A stretch of 53,715 nucleotides of DNA from M50B103 sp041667565 (GCA_964572745.1 CAZNFT010000007.1:1-53715); one strand, 5' to 3'; counted from the first letter of the stretch, positions 16,234 to 26,132 are shown. Notes: generated from the sequence alone by a model not told the origin. Numbers and translations: made by a program.

Positions 16234-17112
16234 ATGCTTGAGCATTCAATACATCAAATACAACCCTATTTATTTCAAATAGGCAATTTTCAATTACGAT
16301 ATTACGGCCTAATGTATGTTCTGGGCTTTGTGTTTTTTATCATCTTCATGCGAAGAGAGATCAAACACAAAAAGATCGATCTTACAAACGAAGAATTTGA
16401 CTCACTGTTTTCCTGGCTGATCATTGCCCTCTTGATTGGTGCAAGATTGGGATATGTCATTTTTTATAATCCCGGATACTATGTTGATCACCCTATTGAA
16501 ATTTTATGGCCCTTCCGCGATGGTAAACTTGTCGGTTTTTCGGGTATGTCCTTTCATGGTGGTTTGCTTGGCTGTATTCTTGCAGGACTTATCTGGACTA
16601 GAAAATTTAAAAAGGATTTCTTTGATCTTGCCGGAAAAGTCGTGGTTGTTGCACCCTTGGGTTTATTCTTTGGACGCCTGGGCAATTTTCTTAACGGTGA
16701 ACTTTGGGGACGTGTTTCCGATGTTAAATGGGCCATGTATTTCCCCTCTGAAGCCGGTTTAAGCTTTGATGCGCCGCTTCGACTTATTCGCCAATATATT
16801 GATCTCGGCTATATTCAAGCTCGTCATCCTTCTCAATTATATGAAGCTCTCACTGAAGGCTTACTTCTCTTCTTGATCATGTTATTCTTACACAAAAAAG
16901 AGGCACCCGGCTCTATTCGTTTGGCAGTATTGCTCATTGCCTACGCAGTATTTCGTACTTTTTGTGAATTTTTCCGTCAACCGGACGAACAACTTGGATT
17001 CTTGTTTGGCTGGGTAACGATGGGGCAATTATTGAGTTTCTTTATGGTTGCCGGCGGTCTTGCTTTGATAATTTATCACTTTAAAGTAGAAAAAAATAAA
17101 CTAAACACTTAA
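16234..17112 (+). CDS. lgt: Prolipoprotein diacylglyceryl transferase
   Basis: Lgt (EC 2.5.1.145) transfers diacylglycerol from phosphatidylglycerol to the lipobox cysteine of prolipoproteins at the inner membrane. The 292 residues form about seven helices. The Lgt signature is GLFFGRLGNFLNGELWGR (about 148-165), containing the conserved Arg and Asn; SFHGGLLGCILAG carries the conserved His, and HPSQLYEALTEG is the other family block. At least two lipoproteins with clear lipoboxes (26243-27181 and 29651-30862) are encoded nearby. ACAAGGA precedes the ATG. It seems to be co-directional with the following gene, 31 bases away. Confidence 0.95.
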   Translation: MLEHSIHQIQPYLFQIGNFQLRYYGLMYVLGFVFFIIFMRREIKHKKIDLTNEEFDSLFSWLIIALLIGARLGYVIFYNPGYYVDHPIEILWPFRDGKLVGFSGMSFHGGLLGCILAGLIWTRKFKKDFFDLAGKVVVVAPLGLFFGRLGNFLNGELWGRVSDVKWAMYFPSEAGLSFDAPLRLIRQYIDLGYIQARHPSQLYEALTEGLLLFLIMLFLHKKEAPGSIRLAVLLIAYAVFRTFCEFFRQPDEQLGFLFGWVTMGQLLSFFMVAGGLALIIYHFKVEKNKLNT

Positions 17113-17143
17113 ATGCTATTTGCTTCCCAGAAGGAGATTTGAT

Positions 17144-17659
17144 ATGAAATTTTTTAAAATTCTAGCTACTGTATTGTTGGCTTGTATCGTCTTATTTTTT
17201 ATCGTTGGATCATTCTTGCCTAAAACCGCTACTTTCGAAAAAGAATACACAGTAGATGCTCCGGCAGATCTTGTAGAAAAAAAGATCCTAGACCTATATG
17301 AAGATCATCTTTGGCCTATCTGGGACTCAGAAGATACTTCTATTGTATATACCGATTTTCCGGGTGAATTGGGCTATACCTGGGAAGGTGACAAAGTTGG
17401 CCTGGGCGAATGTATAGTAAACATCAAAACTGACATGAGTATAGAAGATATCATAACTTATCAAGGCCAAGAAATGGCTAAAACTCTTTGGCAAATCATC
17501 CCCGGCGAAAAAACAAAGATCAGGATAAGTTTTACAGTCTTTGCAGATAAAAATATTAGCGCCCGCTGGACTAACCTTTTCCTGGATAATCTTATGGGTA
17601 ATGAGTTTAATCAAATAATCACTGAAATGAAAACAACTCTGGAAAATACAAAGTTTTAA
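17144..17659 (+). CDS. Membrane-anchored SRPBCC/START-like protein
   Basis: A 171-residue protein with one N-terminal helix (about 4-25, ILATVLLACIVLFFIVGSFL) that anchors or exports it. A domain follows that begins FEKEYTVDAPADLVEKKI, the usual first strand and helix of SRPBCC (polyketide cyclase/START-like) folds, which bind hydrophobic ligands. The layout resembles the many single-TM 'polyketide cyclase' proteins of unknown substrate. AAGGAGA fixes the ATG at 17144; an in-frame TTG at 17120 would sit upstream of that ribosome site and is rejected. It is 27 bases before the dehydrogenase and probably co-transcribed. Confidence 0.65.
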   Translation: MKFFKILATVLLACIVLFFIVGSFLPKTATFEKEYTVDAPADLVEKKILDLYEDHLWPIWDSEDTSIVYTDFPGELGYTWEGDKVGLGECIVNIKTDMSIEDIITYQGQEMAKTLWQIIPGEKTKIRISFTVFADKNISARWTNLFLDNLMGNEFNQIITEMKTTLENTKF

Positions 17660-17686
17660 GATTGTTCTTAAATTAACAGGTGCCTT

Positions 17687-18643
17687 ATGGCTAAAAAAAT
17701 ATTTCTCTCAAGAATTATTCCTCAAGCAGGAATGGACCTCTTAAAAAAATCTGAATTTAATATTGAAATTTTATTCGAAGAAAATCCTCTGTCACCAGAA
17801 GCTTTAGCTGAAAAAGTCAAAAGCGTTCATGGACTTATCTGCCTATTGGATGATAAAATCGATGCTAAATTGATAGATTCCGCACCTCAACTTGAAGTAA
17901 TATCCAATATGGCCGTTGGTTATAATAATATCGATATTGACTATGCTAAAAAGAAAGGCATTGCTGTCTGTAATACCCCGGGAATACTTTCTCAAAGTAC
18001 AGCAGAACTCGCCTGGGCTTTATTATTCGCCATTGCCCGCCGCATTCCGGAATCTGATAAATTCATGCGTGATGGAAAATTTACCGGCTGGATGCCCATG
18101 CTTATGCAAGGCCAGGATATTGCAGGACAAACATTGGGAGTTATTGGTACAGGCAGCATTGGCACCGCCTTTGCCTTAATGTCTAAAGGTTTTAATATGA
18201 AAGTGCTATACAGTGGCAAAACCAATCCCGTTCTTGATAAAGAACTTAATGCCAAAAATGTTGACCAGGATACTTTAATCAAAGAATCTGATTTCATCTC
18301 CTTACATATTCCTATGCGTCCGGAAAACCATCATTTGATAGGAGAACGCGAATTTAAGATGATGAAATCGACAGCATGCTTAATTAATACAGCTCGCGGA
18401 CCCGTTATAAATGAAAAAGAATTAGTGAAAGCCTTAAAAGCGAAACATATTGCAGGTGCTGCTTTAGATGTATATGAAAACGAACCTATCATGGCAAAAG
18501 ATCTTTCGGAATTGAATAATGTCGTATTGACGCCTCATATTGGATCTGCAACAGTATCAGTTAGAAATCGACTCGCTATTATGGCCGTTGAAAACTGTCT
18601 AAATGTCTTGAGAGGACAGAAAGAAGAAAACCGGGTTGTTTAG
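17687..18643 (+). CDS. D-isomer-specific 2-hydroxyacid dehydrogenase (glyoxylate/hydroxypyruvate reductase type)
   Basis: A 318-residue NAD(P)H-dependent oxidoreductase of the D-2-hydroxyacid dehydrogenase family, closest in motif pattern to glycerate/glyoxylate reductases (GyaR/GhrB). The nucleotide-binding loop is LGVIGTGSIGTAFA (about 151-164). The substrate/catalytic Arg lies in INTARGPVINE, the Glu in VYENEP and the catalytic His in LTPHIGSAT. NMAVGYNNIDID and NTPGILSQSTAELAWALL are family landmarks. The exact substrate cannot be fixed from sequence. The stop overlaps the TTG start of the following secreted protein by eight bases, which suggests a shared transcript. Confidence 0.9.
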   Translation: MAKKIFLSRIIPQAGMDLLKKSEFNIEILFEENPLSPEALAEKVKSVHGLICLLDDKIDAKLIDSAPQLEVISNMAVGYNNIDIDYAKKKGIAVCNTPGILSQSTAELAWALLFAIARRIPESDKFMRDGKFTGWMPMLMQGQDIAGQTLGVIGTGSIGTAFALMSKGFNMKVLYSGKTNPVLDKELNAKNVDQDTLIKESDFISLHIPMRPENHHLIGEREFKMMKSTACLINTARGPVINEKELVKALKAKHIAGAALDVYENEPIMAKDLSELNNVVLTPHIGSATVSVRNRLAIMAVENCLNVLRGQKEENRVV

Positions 18644-21284
18644 ATCAATTAAAAAAATATTTTTATATTTATCACTTTTTTTGATACTTACACCACTTCA
18701 GGGTGTTGGATTCGATTGTCGCTTAATGAACCAATATGGTGGCGGTGTTGCAGGCGCAATCGTAAGAATTACCGAAGCAGGCAAAAGTACTGTTCTTGAT
18801 GAAATTATTACGAATCGCTGGGGTGAATTCTATTCAACAATAAAAACCGCCGTCTATACAGAAACAAAACTCTACCCCGCTTATCCCAACCCTTCCAAAG
18901 GATCGTCTATACTTCCAATTTTGCTTAAAGAAAATTCGGATATTAAACTTGAGATCTTTAATGTAAGAGGAGAAAAAGTTGCCTCAAAATTCATTACAGA
19001 TCTTGAAGCCGGCTTTCATCAATTACCATGGATAGCTATTGATAACAGTGGAAATAAGCTCCCCTTAGGTCTATATATCATTAGAATGACAAGCTCCGAT
19101 AAAATATCAAGTATTAAAATTGCGCTTTTAGACCACAGTTCAAGTATAGCTATTCCCGGTGATCCCGGTATCATAATTGACGAAATTTTTACCGGTAATA
19201 AATTTGACTTTTATATTCATTTTTCAAACGGAAAATTTTATCAGGAAAAAAATATAACTTTACATGAAACTGTACTTAATACAATTTATACCACTGAAGT
19301 TTTAGATATGCCCTTCATAGCTGAAGGCAAACACATCAAGATTTTTCGTGATGAGGAATATGTCCCAATATTTCTAAAAGGTATTAACCTGGGTGCCGCA
19401 ACACCGGGAACCTCGCCGGGGGCTTTAGCGGCAACCCGCGAGCAATATGCCTCTTGGATAGCTGAAATGGCGCAAAACGATTTAAATTATATAAGAACCT
19501 ATACCCTGCATTTCCCAAGATTCTACGAAGAACTCGAAAAATATAATCTGGCTCATCCTGAAAAACCCTTATTTTTAATTCAGGGTGTGTGGTTAGATGA
19601 AGAATACGAAGGAGACCTGATCTCCGGACAATCTATAAAATTTGATGATGATATTGCAGAGGTCATTGATTGCATGCACGGAAACAAAAGTATTACTCAT
19701 CGATTTGGACGAGCTTATGGCGACTTTACCACAGACGTTTCTCCTTGGGTAATGAGTTATATTATTGGCCGCGAAATCCATCCTTGGGAAGTAGAAATTA
19801 TTGAAAATAAGTATCCGGATCTTGTTTCCTTTGATGGTGATCATTTTAGTATTCAGGATACATGCCAGCTTGATATCTGGATGACAGAGCGCCTTGATCA
19901 TGCAGTAGCTTATATGCAAGATAACTATAAGATAGATAAACCGATGTCTTGCTCATCCTGGCCAACCTTAGATCCAATTTACCACCCCACTGAAAATCTT
20001 CCGGAAAAAGATACTGACGAAGACAAGGAAACATTCGATATGGCAAATATCGTGAATATTAATGCTCCTGCCGGTTTTTATATGTCTTATCACGCTTATC
20101 CATATTATCCGGATTTTATTAGTGAAGACCCCGGCTATCAAACTTATTCGGATGAGATGGGTCCAAATTCATATTTGGGATATCTGGTAGATCTAAATAA
20201 TCATTATGATAATATCCCTCTGGTAATTGCAGAATTTGGTGTGCCTTCTTCCTGGGGCAACGCCCATTACAGTCACAGTGGCATGTATCATGGCGGCATG
20301 ACTGAAACCGAACAGGGCATTTACGGTGTCCGCATGTTAAGGAATATTTACGATGTTGGATGCGCAGGTGGTTTGCTTTTTGCCTGGATAGATGAGTGGT
20401 TTAAGAACGCATGGATAACCGCACCTTTTGGATCACACCCGGAGCGACGACAGTTCTGGCAAAATGTTACCTCTCCTGAACAAAATTTTGGACTAAAAGA
20501 TTACCGTGAAAAAGCTCCGGATTTTACACGCTGGCCAGCAGTTGAATCATCAGGTGATCTCTTGTCTGTCAAAGCTGATATGGATAATGCATTTTTCTAT
20601 GTTAAGCTCCAAACCGATTCTCCCTTGCAAAATGGAGATACTATTTGGGTGGGATTTGATACGTATAGAGCCGACTTAGGCGAATCAATTTTACCCAATG
20701 GAACCACTGTCGCTAATCGTGCGGAATTTGCGCTAGCTGTAACTAATGGACCTCACTCGCCTATGTTTGTAACTCAAGCCTATGATCTATATGGTATTTG
20801 GCATCGACGTGATAACTTTTCGGATCCGGAACAAGTATATCAATCTATCCCGACTGATGGCGCTCCATGGATGCCTATTCGCTGGAAAAACAATGCCGGT
20901 GAAGAAGCATATCAAGAAATTGGCCTTTTAGCTACTGTTGGTGAAGGTGATACCCCCACCTCAAATGATGGTGTAAGAATTAATGGAAATGACATACTTC
21001 TACGAATTCCCTGGAGTCTATTACAATTCACAGATCCTTCGCTTAAACTTGTAATGCATGATGATAGAAGTAATAATGACGATGATCCGACACAGATTGA
21101 TGATCGTGAAGTCATGGAAAGCGATGGCGTTCTTTTAACAGTTGTCTATAAAAACGATATACTAATTACTGGAAGATGCCTTTGGGATAATTGGAATATG
21201 CCCAGCAATATTCTAGAATACAATAAAGAGTCATATCAAATATTTATAGATGGAGCTGCTACTATTTCAAATACTCCTAAATAG
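18636..21284 (+). CDS. Secreted clan GH-A-like glycoside hydrolase with internal sorting-type domain
   Basis: An 882-residue exported protein. It starts at TTG (no ATG fits) with a signal peptide at about 2-24. Residues 25-75 look like a carboxypeptidase-regulatory/Ig-like domain. Residues about 80-165 (YPAYPNPSKG, IFNVRGEKV, LPLGLYIIRM) match the sorting/FlgD-Ig domain that normally ends type IX-secreted proteins, yet here it is near the N-terminus. A TIM-barrel-like domain follows from about 240 (FLKGINLGAA), with likely acid/base Glu380 in IIGREIHP and nucleophile Glu533 in VIAEFGVPSS. About 640-882 is a beta-rich, possibly carbohydrate-binding region. I cannot name the GH family. It overlaps the dehydrogenase by eight bases. 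Confidence 0.75.
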   Translation: MFRSIKKIFLYLSLFLILTPLQGVGFDCRLMNQYGGGVAGAIVRITEAGKSTVLDEIITNRWGEFYSTIKTAVYTETKLYPAYPNPSKGSSILPILLKENSDIKLEIFNVRGEKVASKFITDLEAGFHQLPWIAIDNSGNKLPLGLYIIRMTSSDKISSIKIALLDHSSSIAIPGDPGIIIDEIFTGNKFDFYIHFSNGKFYQEKNITLHETVLNTIYTTEVLDMPFIAEGKHIKIFRDEEYVPIFLKGINLGAATPGTSPGALAATREQYASWIAEMAQNDLNYIRTYTLHFPRFYEELEKYNLAHPEKPLFLIQGVWLDEEYEGDLISGQSIKFDDDIAEVIDCMHGNKSITHRFGRAYGDFTTDVSPWVMSYIIGREIHPWEVEIIENKYPDLVSFDGDHFSIQDTCQLDIWMTERLDHAVAYMQDNYKIDKPMSCSSWPTLDPIYHPTENLPEKDTDEDKETFDMANIVNINAPAGFYMSYHAYPYYPDFISEDPGYQTYSDEMGPNSYLGYLVDLNNHYDNIPLVIAEFGVPSSWGNAHYSHSGMYHGGMTETEQGIYGVRMLRNIYDVGCAGGLLFAWIDEWFKNAWITAPFGSHPERRQFWQNVTSPEQNFGLKDYREKAPDFTRWPAVESSGDLLSVKADMDNAFFYVKLQTDSPLQNGDTIWVGFDTYRADLGESILPNGTTVANRAEFALAVTNGPHSPMFVTQAYDLYGIWHRRDNFSDPEQVYQSIPTDGAPWMPIRWKNNAGEEAYQEIGLLATVGEGDTPTSNDGVRINGNDILLRIPWSLLQFTDPSLKLVMHDDRSNNDDDPTQIDDREVMESDGVLLTVVYKNDILITGRCLWDNWNMPSNILEYNKESYQIFIDGAATISNTPK

Positions 21285-21445
21285 CAGGATCCATTCAGTC
21301 GCTCATATTAGTAAACATTTAATTCAGAATATTCCAATTAGCTCTCCAGTCAATTTTTAATTACATCCTCCTCAAAAGATTAAACTTAAAGTCAATATTT
21401 TATCTTTACTCTTTAATCTTGCCTTCATAAAGCTTAAATTATTCC

Positions 21446-23242
21446 ATGGCAAGAATACCTGAACATACGATCGAACAAATTAAAGATTCTAATGATATTG
21501 TAGATGTTATCGGCTCATATTTGCCCATGAAAAAAAAAGGTGGTAATTATTGGGCTCATTGTCCCTTTCACAATGAAAAAACAGCCTCTTTTTCTGTTAG
21601 CTCTTCCAAGCAGATCTATCATTGCTTTGGATGTGGTGTAGGTGGCAATGTCCTGAATTTTGTCATGGAATATGAAAAACTTAGTTTTATTGAAGCTGTA
21701 AAACAGTTAGCAGAACGAGCAAATATACCTTTAGAATTTGATGAAGTCTCACCTCAAGAACAAAGCGATACAGGCAAACTTCGTGATATCCATGTTCAGG
21801 CAATTGAAATTTATCATGCAGAATTATATAAGCCCTCAGGCAAGAATGCTCTGGATTATCTGCTGAGTCGTGGACTCTCGGAAGAAACGATAAAAACTTT
21901 TAAACTGGGGTATTCTCCTGGCGACTGGGAGTTCTTGCTAAAAAAATTATCTGCCAAATTCCCTGCTGACCTGCTTCAACAAAGTGGCCTTTTTGTCAGT
22001 TCAGAAAAAGATGGCCGACTCTTTGACCGCTTTAGAGAAAGGGTCATGTTCCCCATACATGACGACCGTGGAAATGCAGTAGGTTTTGGTGGTCGTTTGA
22101 TGACCGATAACAAAAAAGATGCTAAATATCTAAATTCCCCGGAAACGCCTATCTATAATAAACGCAAGATATTATATGGTCTTAATGTAACAAAGGAATT
22201 CATGCGCAAAGCAAAAAGCGCAATGCTTGTTGAAGGCTATATGGACTTTTTACAATTATACCAGCATGGATATACCAATGTTGTTGCGGGATCCGGAACT
22301 GCATTTACTACAGAACAAGGTCGCTTATTGAGACGCTTTGCAGATGAAGCGATCCTATGCTATGATAGCGATATAGCCGGTCAAAAAGCAGCGGTTAAAA
22401 CAGGTTTTACTCTTGCTTCACAAAAATTGGAATGCAAGGTTCTTTCTCTTCCGGATGGAGAGGACCCCGATAGTTTTCTCCGCAAAGAAGGCACTCAGGT
22501 GTTTCATATACAAGTCAATTCTTCCTTGGCATTTATGGAGTTTTTAAGAGTTCATTTTAAGCCCGCAAAGATGTCCGCCAAAGAAAAATCAGATACTATC
22601 AATCAACTTTTAGAAGATATTCGCAATTTCGCAGATCCGCTATATCGTGAAATGTTTGCCCGCGAAATAGCAAAAATGTTTTTAGTTGATGAACAAAATT
22701 TATTGAGTCAACTCAACAGGCAGAAAGCTTATCAAAGCAAAAACGAAACTGCCCTTCTTCCAGAAGAAAAATCTAAACAATTTAAAAATCGTGGTGAAGC
22801 AGCTGAATATCTTTTGCTTCAGCTACTTGTAAATGGAAGTATGCTTATCAGAAAAGCAGGATTGCGCTATTTATCAGTCACTACTTTTAAACATCCTTTT
22901 TTAAAAAAGGTGTTCGCTGAGATCCAGGAAGCTTTAAAGAATAATATTGAGACCGCTCCTGAAAAAATCCCTGAAAATATAAAAGATAAAAAAATCTTAT
23001 CCTTTTGCTATCAGCTGGCATTGGAAGAGTATGATGATCAAAACCAAAAAAGATTATTTATCGATAGTCTAAAACAGCTTGAAATGCAACTTCTTAAAGA
23101 TGAATATGATATGCTGACTGAAAAATTAAAAACAGCCCCGGCTGAAGACACAATTGAAATAATGAAACAACAAATGAAAAACATGCAAAACAGAAAGCAT
23201 GTCAATGAAATATATAATGAATCGATTTTTAAGGACATCTAA
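21446..23242 (+). CDS. dnaG: DNA primase
   Basis: DnaG synthesises RNA primers for Okazaki fragments. The 598-residue protein has the complete layout. The N-terminal CHC2 zinc finger at about 39-64 has HCPFHNEKTASF and YHCFGCGVGGN. The primase core follows (FPIHDDRGNAVGFGGR, KYLNSPETPIYNK). The Toprim domain shows MLVEGYMDFLQL with the catalytic Glu and ILCYDSDIAGQKAA with the metal-binding Asp residues (about 258-315). The C-terminal 200 residues are the helicase-interacting region. It starts at ATG and is followed after one base by a membrane protein gene. The usual partner rpoD is not adjacent here. Confidence 0.96.
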   Translation: MARIPEHTIEQIKDSNDIVDVIGSYLPMKKKGGNYWAHCPFHNEKTASFSVSSSKQIYHCFGCGVGGNVLNFVMEYEKLSFIEAVKQLAERANIPLEFDEVSPQEQSDTGKLRDIHVQAIEIYHAELYKPSGKNALDYLLSRGLSEETIKTFKLGYSPGDWEFLLKKLSAKFPADLLQQSGLFVSSEKDGRLFDRFRERVMFPIHDDRGNAVGFGGRLMTDNKKDAKYLNSPETPIYNKRKILYGLNVTKEFMRKAKSAMLVEGYMDFLQLYQHGYTNVVAGSGTAFTTEQGRLLRRFADEAILCYDSDIAGQKAAVKTGFTLASQKLECKVLSLPDGEDPDSFLRKEGTQVFHIQVNSSLAFMEFLRVHFKPAKMSAKEKSDTINQLLEDIRNFADPLYREMFAREIAKMFLVDEQNLLSQLNRQKAYQSKNETALLPEEKSKQFKNRGEAAEYLLLQLLVNGSMLIRKAGLRYLSVTTFKHPFLKKVFAEIQEALKNNIETAPEKIPENIKDKKILSFCYQLALEEYDDQNQKRLFIDSLKQLEMQLLKDEYDMLTEKLKTAPAEDTIEIMKQQMKNMQNRKHVNEIYNESIFKDI

Positions 23243-23243
23243 T

Positions 23244-24047
23244 ATGAAGAAAAATTCATTTTCTATTTTCGCTCTTATTACTTTTGCAATTTCTTACCTG
23301 TATTTTCGATTATTCGCTCCACAAATGATGGCTTCTTATATTGAGCAAGGACCTGCATTTTTATACACTAAAGATTTTATTTTTGGTGAATTATTTAAAT
23401 TTGGTGGTCCTGCTGAATTACTTTCTAAATTTATTGCTCAATCCTATATAAACCCTTGGCTGGGATCTTTAGCTCTGGCACTTTTTATGGTTTTTATTGC
23501 CTATAGAATTTTTACCTTTAGTCAAGAACGATATTCGATCTCAATCTTTCTTTTAGCACTTTGTGCCTCTCATATCATTCTTGCACAAGGAGTGCTTGTG
23601 CATATTATCGCTATCAGCATTATCATCTTTATTTTTGAAGACCAGGAAGAAGCGCAGTTGCCCAATTGGCTCTGGATTTTCCGTGGAATTGCTTTCCCGC
23701 TACTTCTGTGGACCTGTGGTTCCTGGGCCTGGATCTATATCATCGCTACAATTCCTTTGGATATCATCCTTAAAAGAAAAATCACTTATGTCCATTTTCT
23801 TGTCCTACTCTATTCTATCATTCTGGGACTTATTGCAAATTTCTTTATCTGGCCGAGTTCACTTTTACTAAGCGGATTATTTATCAAAACTTTGCCCATT
23901 TATACTATTCAGAGCATTGTCTTTCTTCTTGGCGGAATTTTTGCAGTCTTTTACTCCTTGATGATAAAAAGGGAAACAAAAACTCTAAGAATAATCCTAT
24001 ATATTCTTTCAGCTGTCTTTCTCTTGTCAACTGCAATTTTTTCTTAA
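23244..24047 (+). CDS. Multi-pass membrane protein resembling the N-terminal half of DUF6057
   Basis: A 267-residue protein with about eight hydrophobic helices and few charged loops. The N-terminal third (LYFRLFAPQMMASYIEQGPAF with an aromatic-rich helix, then a loop and a long helix) reminds me of DUF6057-type proteins of Bacteroidota. Those are about twice as long and continue into a soluble repeat region that is absent here. The frame extends upstream to 23199 inside dnaG, but AAGGA at 23231-23235 supports the ATG at 23244, one base after the dnaG stop. The function is unknown and the family assignment is tentative. Confidence 0.55.
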   Translation: MKKNSFSIFALITFAISYLYFRLFAPQMMASYIEQGPAFLYTKDFIFGELFKFGGPAELLSKFIAQSYINPWLGSLALALFMVFIAYRIFTFSQERYSISIFLLALCASHIILAQGVLVHIIAISIIIFIFEDQEEAQLPNWLWIFRGIAFPLLLWTCGSWAWIYIIATIPLDIILKRKITYVHFLVLLYSIILGLIANFFIWPSSLLLSGLFIKTLPIYTIQSIVFLLGGIFAVFYSLMIKRETKTLRIILYILSAVFLLSTAIFS

Positions 24048-24055
24048 GAATTATA

Positions 24056-24075
24056 CTGACTTTAGTTTAAGTCAG
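24056..24075. repeat. Perfect 7-bp inverted repeat upstream of the GH18 gene
   Basis: CTGACTT (24056-24062) and AAGTCAG (24069-24075) flank a six-base TAGTTT loop, between the stop of the membrane protein and the ATG at 24108. No T-run follows, so it is either a weak hairpin or an operator-like dyad. Confidence 0.45.
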
Positions 24076-24107
24076 GCGATATTTATCAAAAATCGAATCG
24101 GAGTACC

Positions 24108-26132
24108 ATGAAAAGAATCGTATTTTGCTTGCTGTTTTTGCTACTTGCTTTTTCATTAACAGCAGAAGAAATTTCATTTAAGGGCATTCATCAAATAGAA
24201 TGGGAAAAATATTCACATGAAGAAAATATATTTTTCTGCAAGAACGCTCCTGTGAATATTAATCCTTTGAAAGCACGCGACACTTCGGGAGCATATTTAT
24301 CTCATGCAGTTTTTGGTTATTTGCCCTATTGGAAAAGGAATTCTGCCCCAAATTATTTTCAGTATGATCTTTTATCTCATATTGCCCTTTTTGATTTTTC
24401 GGTTTCTACAAATGGAGATATAAGTAGCTATCCTTCCGGCTGGCCAAACGACTGGACAGCTATGATGAACACAGCCCATGAAAATGGAGTGAAGTTGATC
24501 ATGTGTGTAGTGGAATTTGATAACGATAAAATACACGCCTTGATCAATGATACAACAGCAAGTCAAAATTTCTATCAAAATGTCAGTTCTATTATTAAGA
24601 ATTATGATCTTGATGGTGTTAATATTGATTTTGAAGGTCTGCATGTTTCTGACCGCAGTGCTCCCATTAATAACTTTATGCAAAAATTAAGTGATCATAT
24701 AAAAACGCAAGTTGGACCTGAGCAAGAAATTTCCTTTGCCGGCCCGGCAGTTAATTGGAGCGGTTGGGATCTGCCCGGTTTAGTGGATGCTTGTGATTAT
24801 GTTTTTATTATGGGCTATAACTATTGGTGGAGTGGATCATCTACAACCGGCCCTTGCGCACCTATTGGCGGAGCTTCTTACAATCTAGAACAAAGTATAG
24901 TGAGCAGTACCAGCGGCTATGGCAATTGTAATAGATCCAAACTGATACTTGGTCTTCCCTACTATGGGCTCAAATGGAAAGTACCTGAAACTCAAAGATC
25001 TAAAGTAAACGCCAATACACTTTCCAGTGGAAAATCCATATTCTATGCTTCAACCATGGATATGTTTAGCACTCACGGGAGACAGTGGTCCTCAAAATAT
25101 GAAGATAGCTGGACATTCTATAAAAGTGATGGTGAGTGGTATCAATCCTGGTGCAGTGACGCTATTTCTATGGATGCAAAAGAAAAACTGGTTTTTGAAT
25201 ATGATCTTATGGGGACAGGCATGTGGGCTTTGGGTTATGACGAAGATAAACCGGATCTTTGGAACATTTTAAGAGATAACTTTCTGCGTTTCAACGATTC
25301 ACTTTTGCTTGATGACTTCGAAGAAGGCAAAGGTCATTTTTATCGTCATCCCACTTACAGCGGTTCCACATCAGGAATATCTAGCGAATCCTACACCGAA
25401 TTATCCGGATCGGCATTTGCAGGAGATAGCAGTTTAAAGATTGTTTTAATTGATGACCCTGAAACGTCTAAAGACTGGAAAGTACGCCTCCTGTCCGGTG
25501 GTGGTACTGTAGCGAATAATATCAGATTTCCTCGCGAGCGCGAAATATTTTTTTCTTGTAAAACAGATCAAAGTGGTACTTATATTTCTATATTGATAGA
25601 TGATGAAGACGGAGAAATGGAGCAGTCTGTACCTTTACAATTAATTTCCGACAATGAATGGCATAGATATTCCGTCCGACTGGATTCTACAGAACTCTGG
25701 GATTCATATCTTAATGGCAATGGATCCATCGATGGCAAGCTTGTTAGTCTTGATGGATTATTAATTACCTCAGCCGAACAGAGCGAAGAAAAAACTATTT
25801 ATTTAGATGAAATACGTGCTATCAAAATTGATGACCCAATAGGTGTTTCAATTATCAATAAACCAGAAACACATGAACTTCTGTCAAGTTATCCAAACCC
25901 TTTTAATCCTAGCACCACCTTGAAATTTGATCTGGACAAAGATTCTCATGTAGGTTTAAAGATCTATGATATTCAAGGAAGATGCGTAAAAACTCTTGTT
26001 CAGGAATCCCGGTCAGCCGGTGAACACAAATTATTCTGGCAGGCAAGCCATCTATCAACAGGCATATATATTGCAAAATTGACTATTGACCGAAAAGTTC
26101 AATCGACGCATAAACTGATTTTATTGAAGTAA
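24108..26132 (+). CDS. Secreted GH18-family glycoside hydrolase with C-terminal sorting domain
   Basis: A 674-residue exported enzyme of family GH18 (chitinase/endo-N-acetylglucosaminidase/spore-lytic YaaH-like). The signal peptide covers 1-19. The barrel begins HAVFGYLPYW (about 66-75), and the catalytic DxxDxDxE-type motif is DGVNIDFEG, with Asp174 and the acid Glu176. Later barrel strands are FAGPAVNW, YVFIMGYNYWW and LGLPYYGLKW. Residues about 400-575 are a beta-sandwich shared with the protein at 47802-51254 (DDFEEG, PTYSGSTSGIS, KIVL). The last 80 residues (YPNPFNPSTTLKF to STHKLILLK) are a type IX-like sorting domain. The substrate is probably a GlcNAc-containing polymer. Confidence 0.88.
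   Translation: MKRIVFCLLFLLLAFSLTAEEISFKGIHQIEWEKYSHEENIFFCKNAPVNINPLKARDTSGAYLSHAVFGYLPYWKRNSAPNYFQYDLLSHIALFDFSVSTNGDISSYPSGWPNDWTAMMNTAHENGVKLIMCVVEFDNDKIHALINDTTASQNFYQNVSSIIKNYDLDGVNIDFEGLHVSDRSAPINNFMQKLSDHIKTQVGPEQEISFAGPAVNWSGWDLPGLVDACDYVFIMGYNYWWSGSSTTGPCAPIGGASYNLEQSIVSSTSGYGNCNRSKLILGLPYYGLKWKVPETQRSKVNANTLSSGKSIFYASTMDMFSTHGRQWSSKYEDSWTFYKSDGEWYQSWCSDAISMDAKEKLVFEYDLMGTGMWALGYDEDKPDLWNILRDNFLRFNDSLLLDDFEEGKGHFYRHPTYSGSTSGISSESYTELSGSAFAGDSSLKIVLIDDPETSKDWKVRLLSGGGTVANNIRFPREREIFFSCKTDQSGTYISILIDDEDGEMEQSVPLQLISDNEWHRYSVRLDSTELWDSYLNGNGSIDGKLVSLDGLLITSAEQSEEKTIYLDEIRAIKIDDPIGVSIINKPETHELLSSYPNPFNPSTTLKFDLDKDSHVGLKIYDIQGRCVKTLVQESRSAGEHKLFWQASHLSTGIYIAKLTIDRKVQSTHKLILLK

Noticed and set aside
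17120..17143. TTG start giving eight more residues to the SRPBCC protein
   Set aside because: The AAGGAGA ribosome site lies inside that extension and points to the ATG at 17144.
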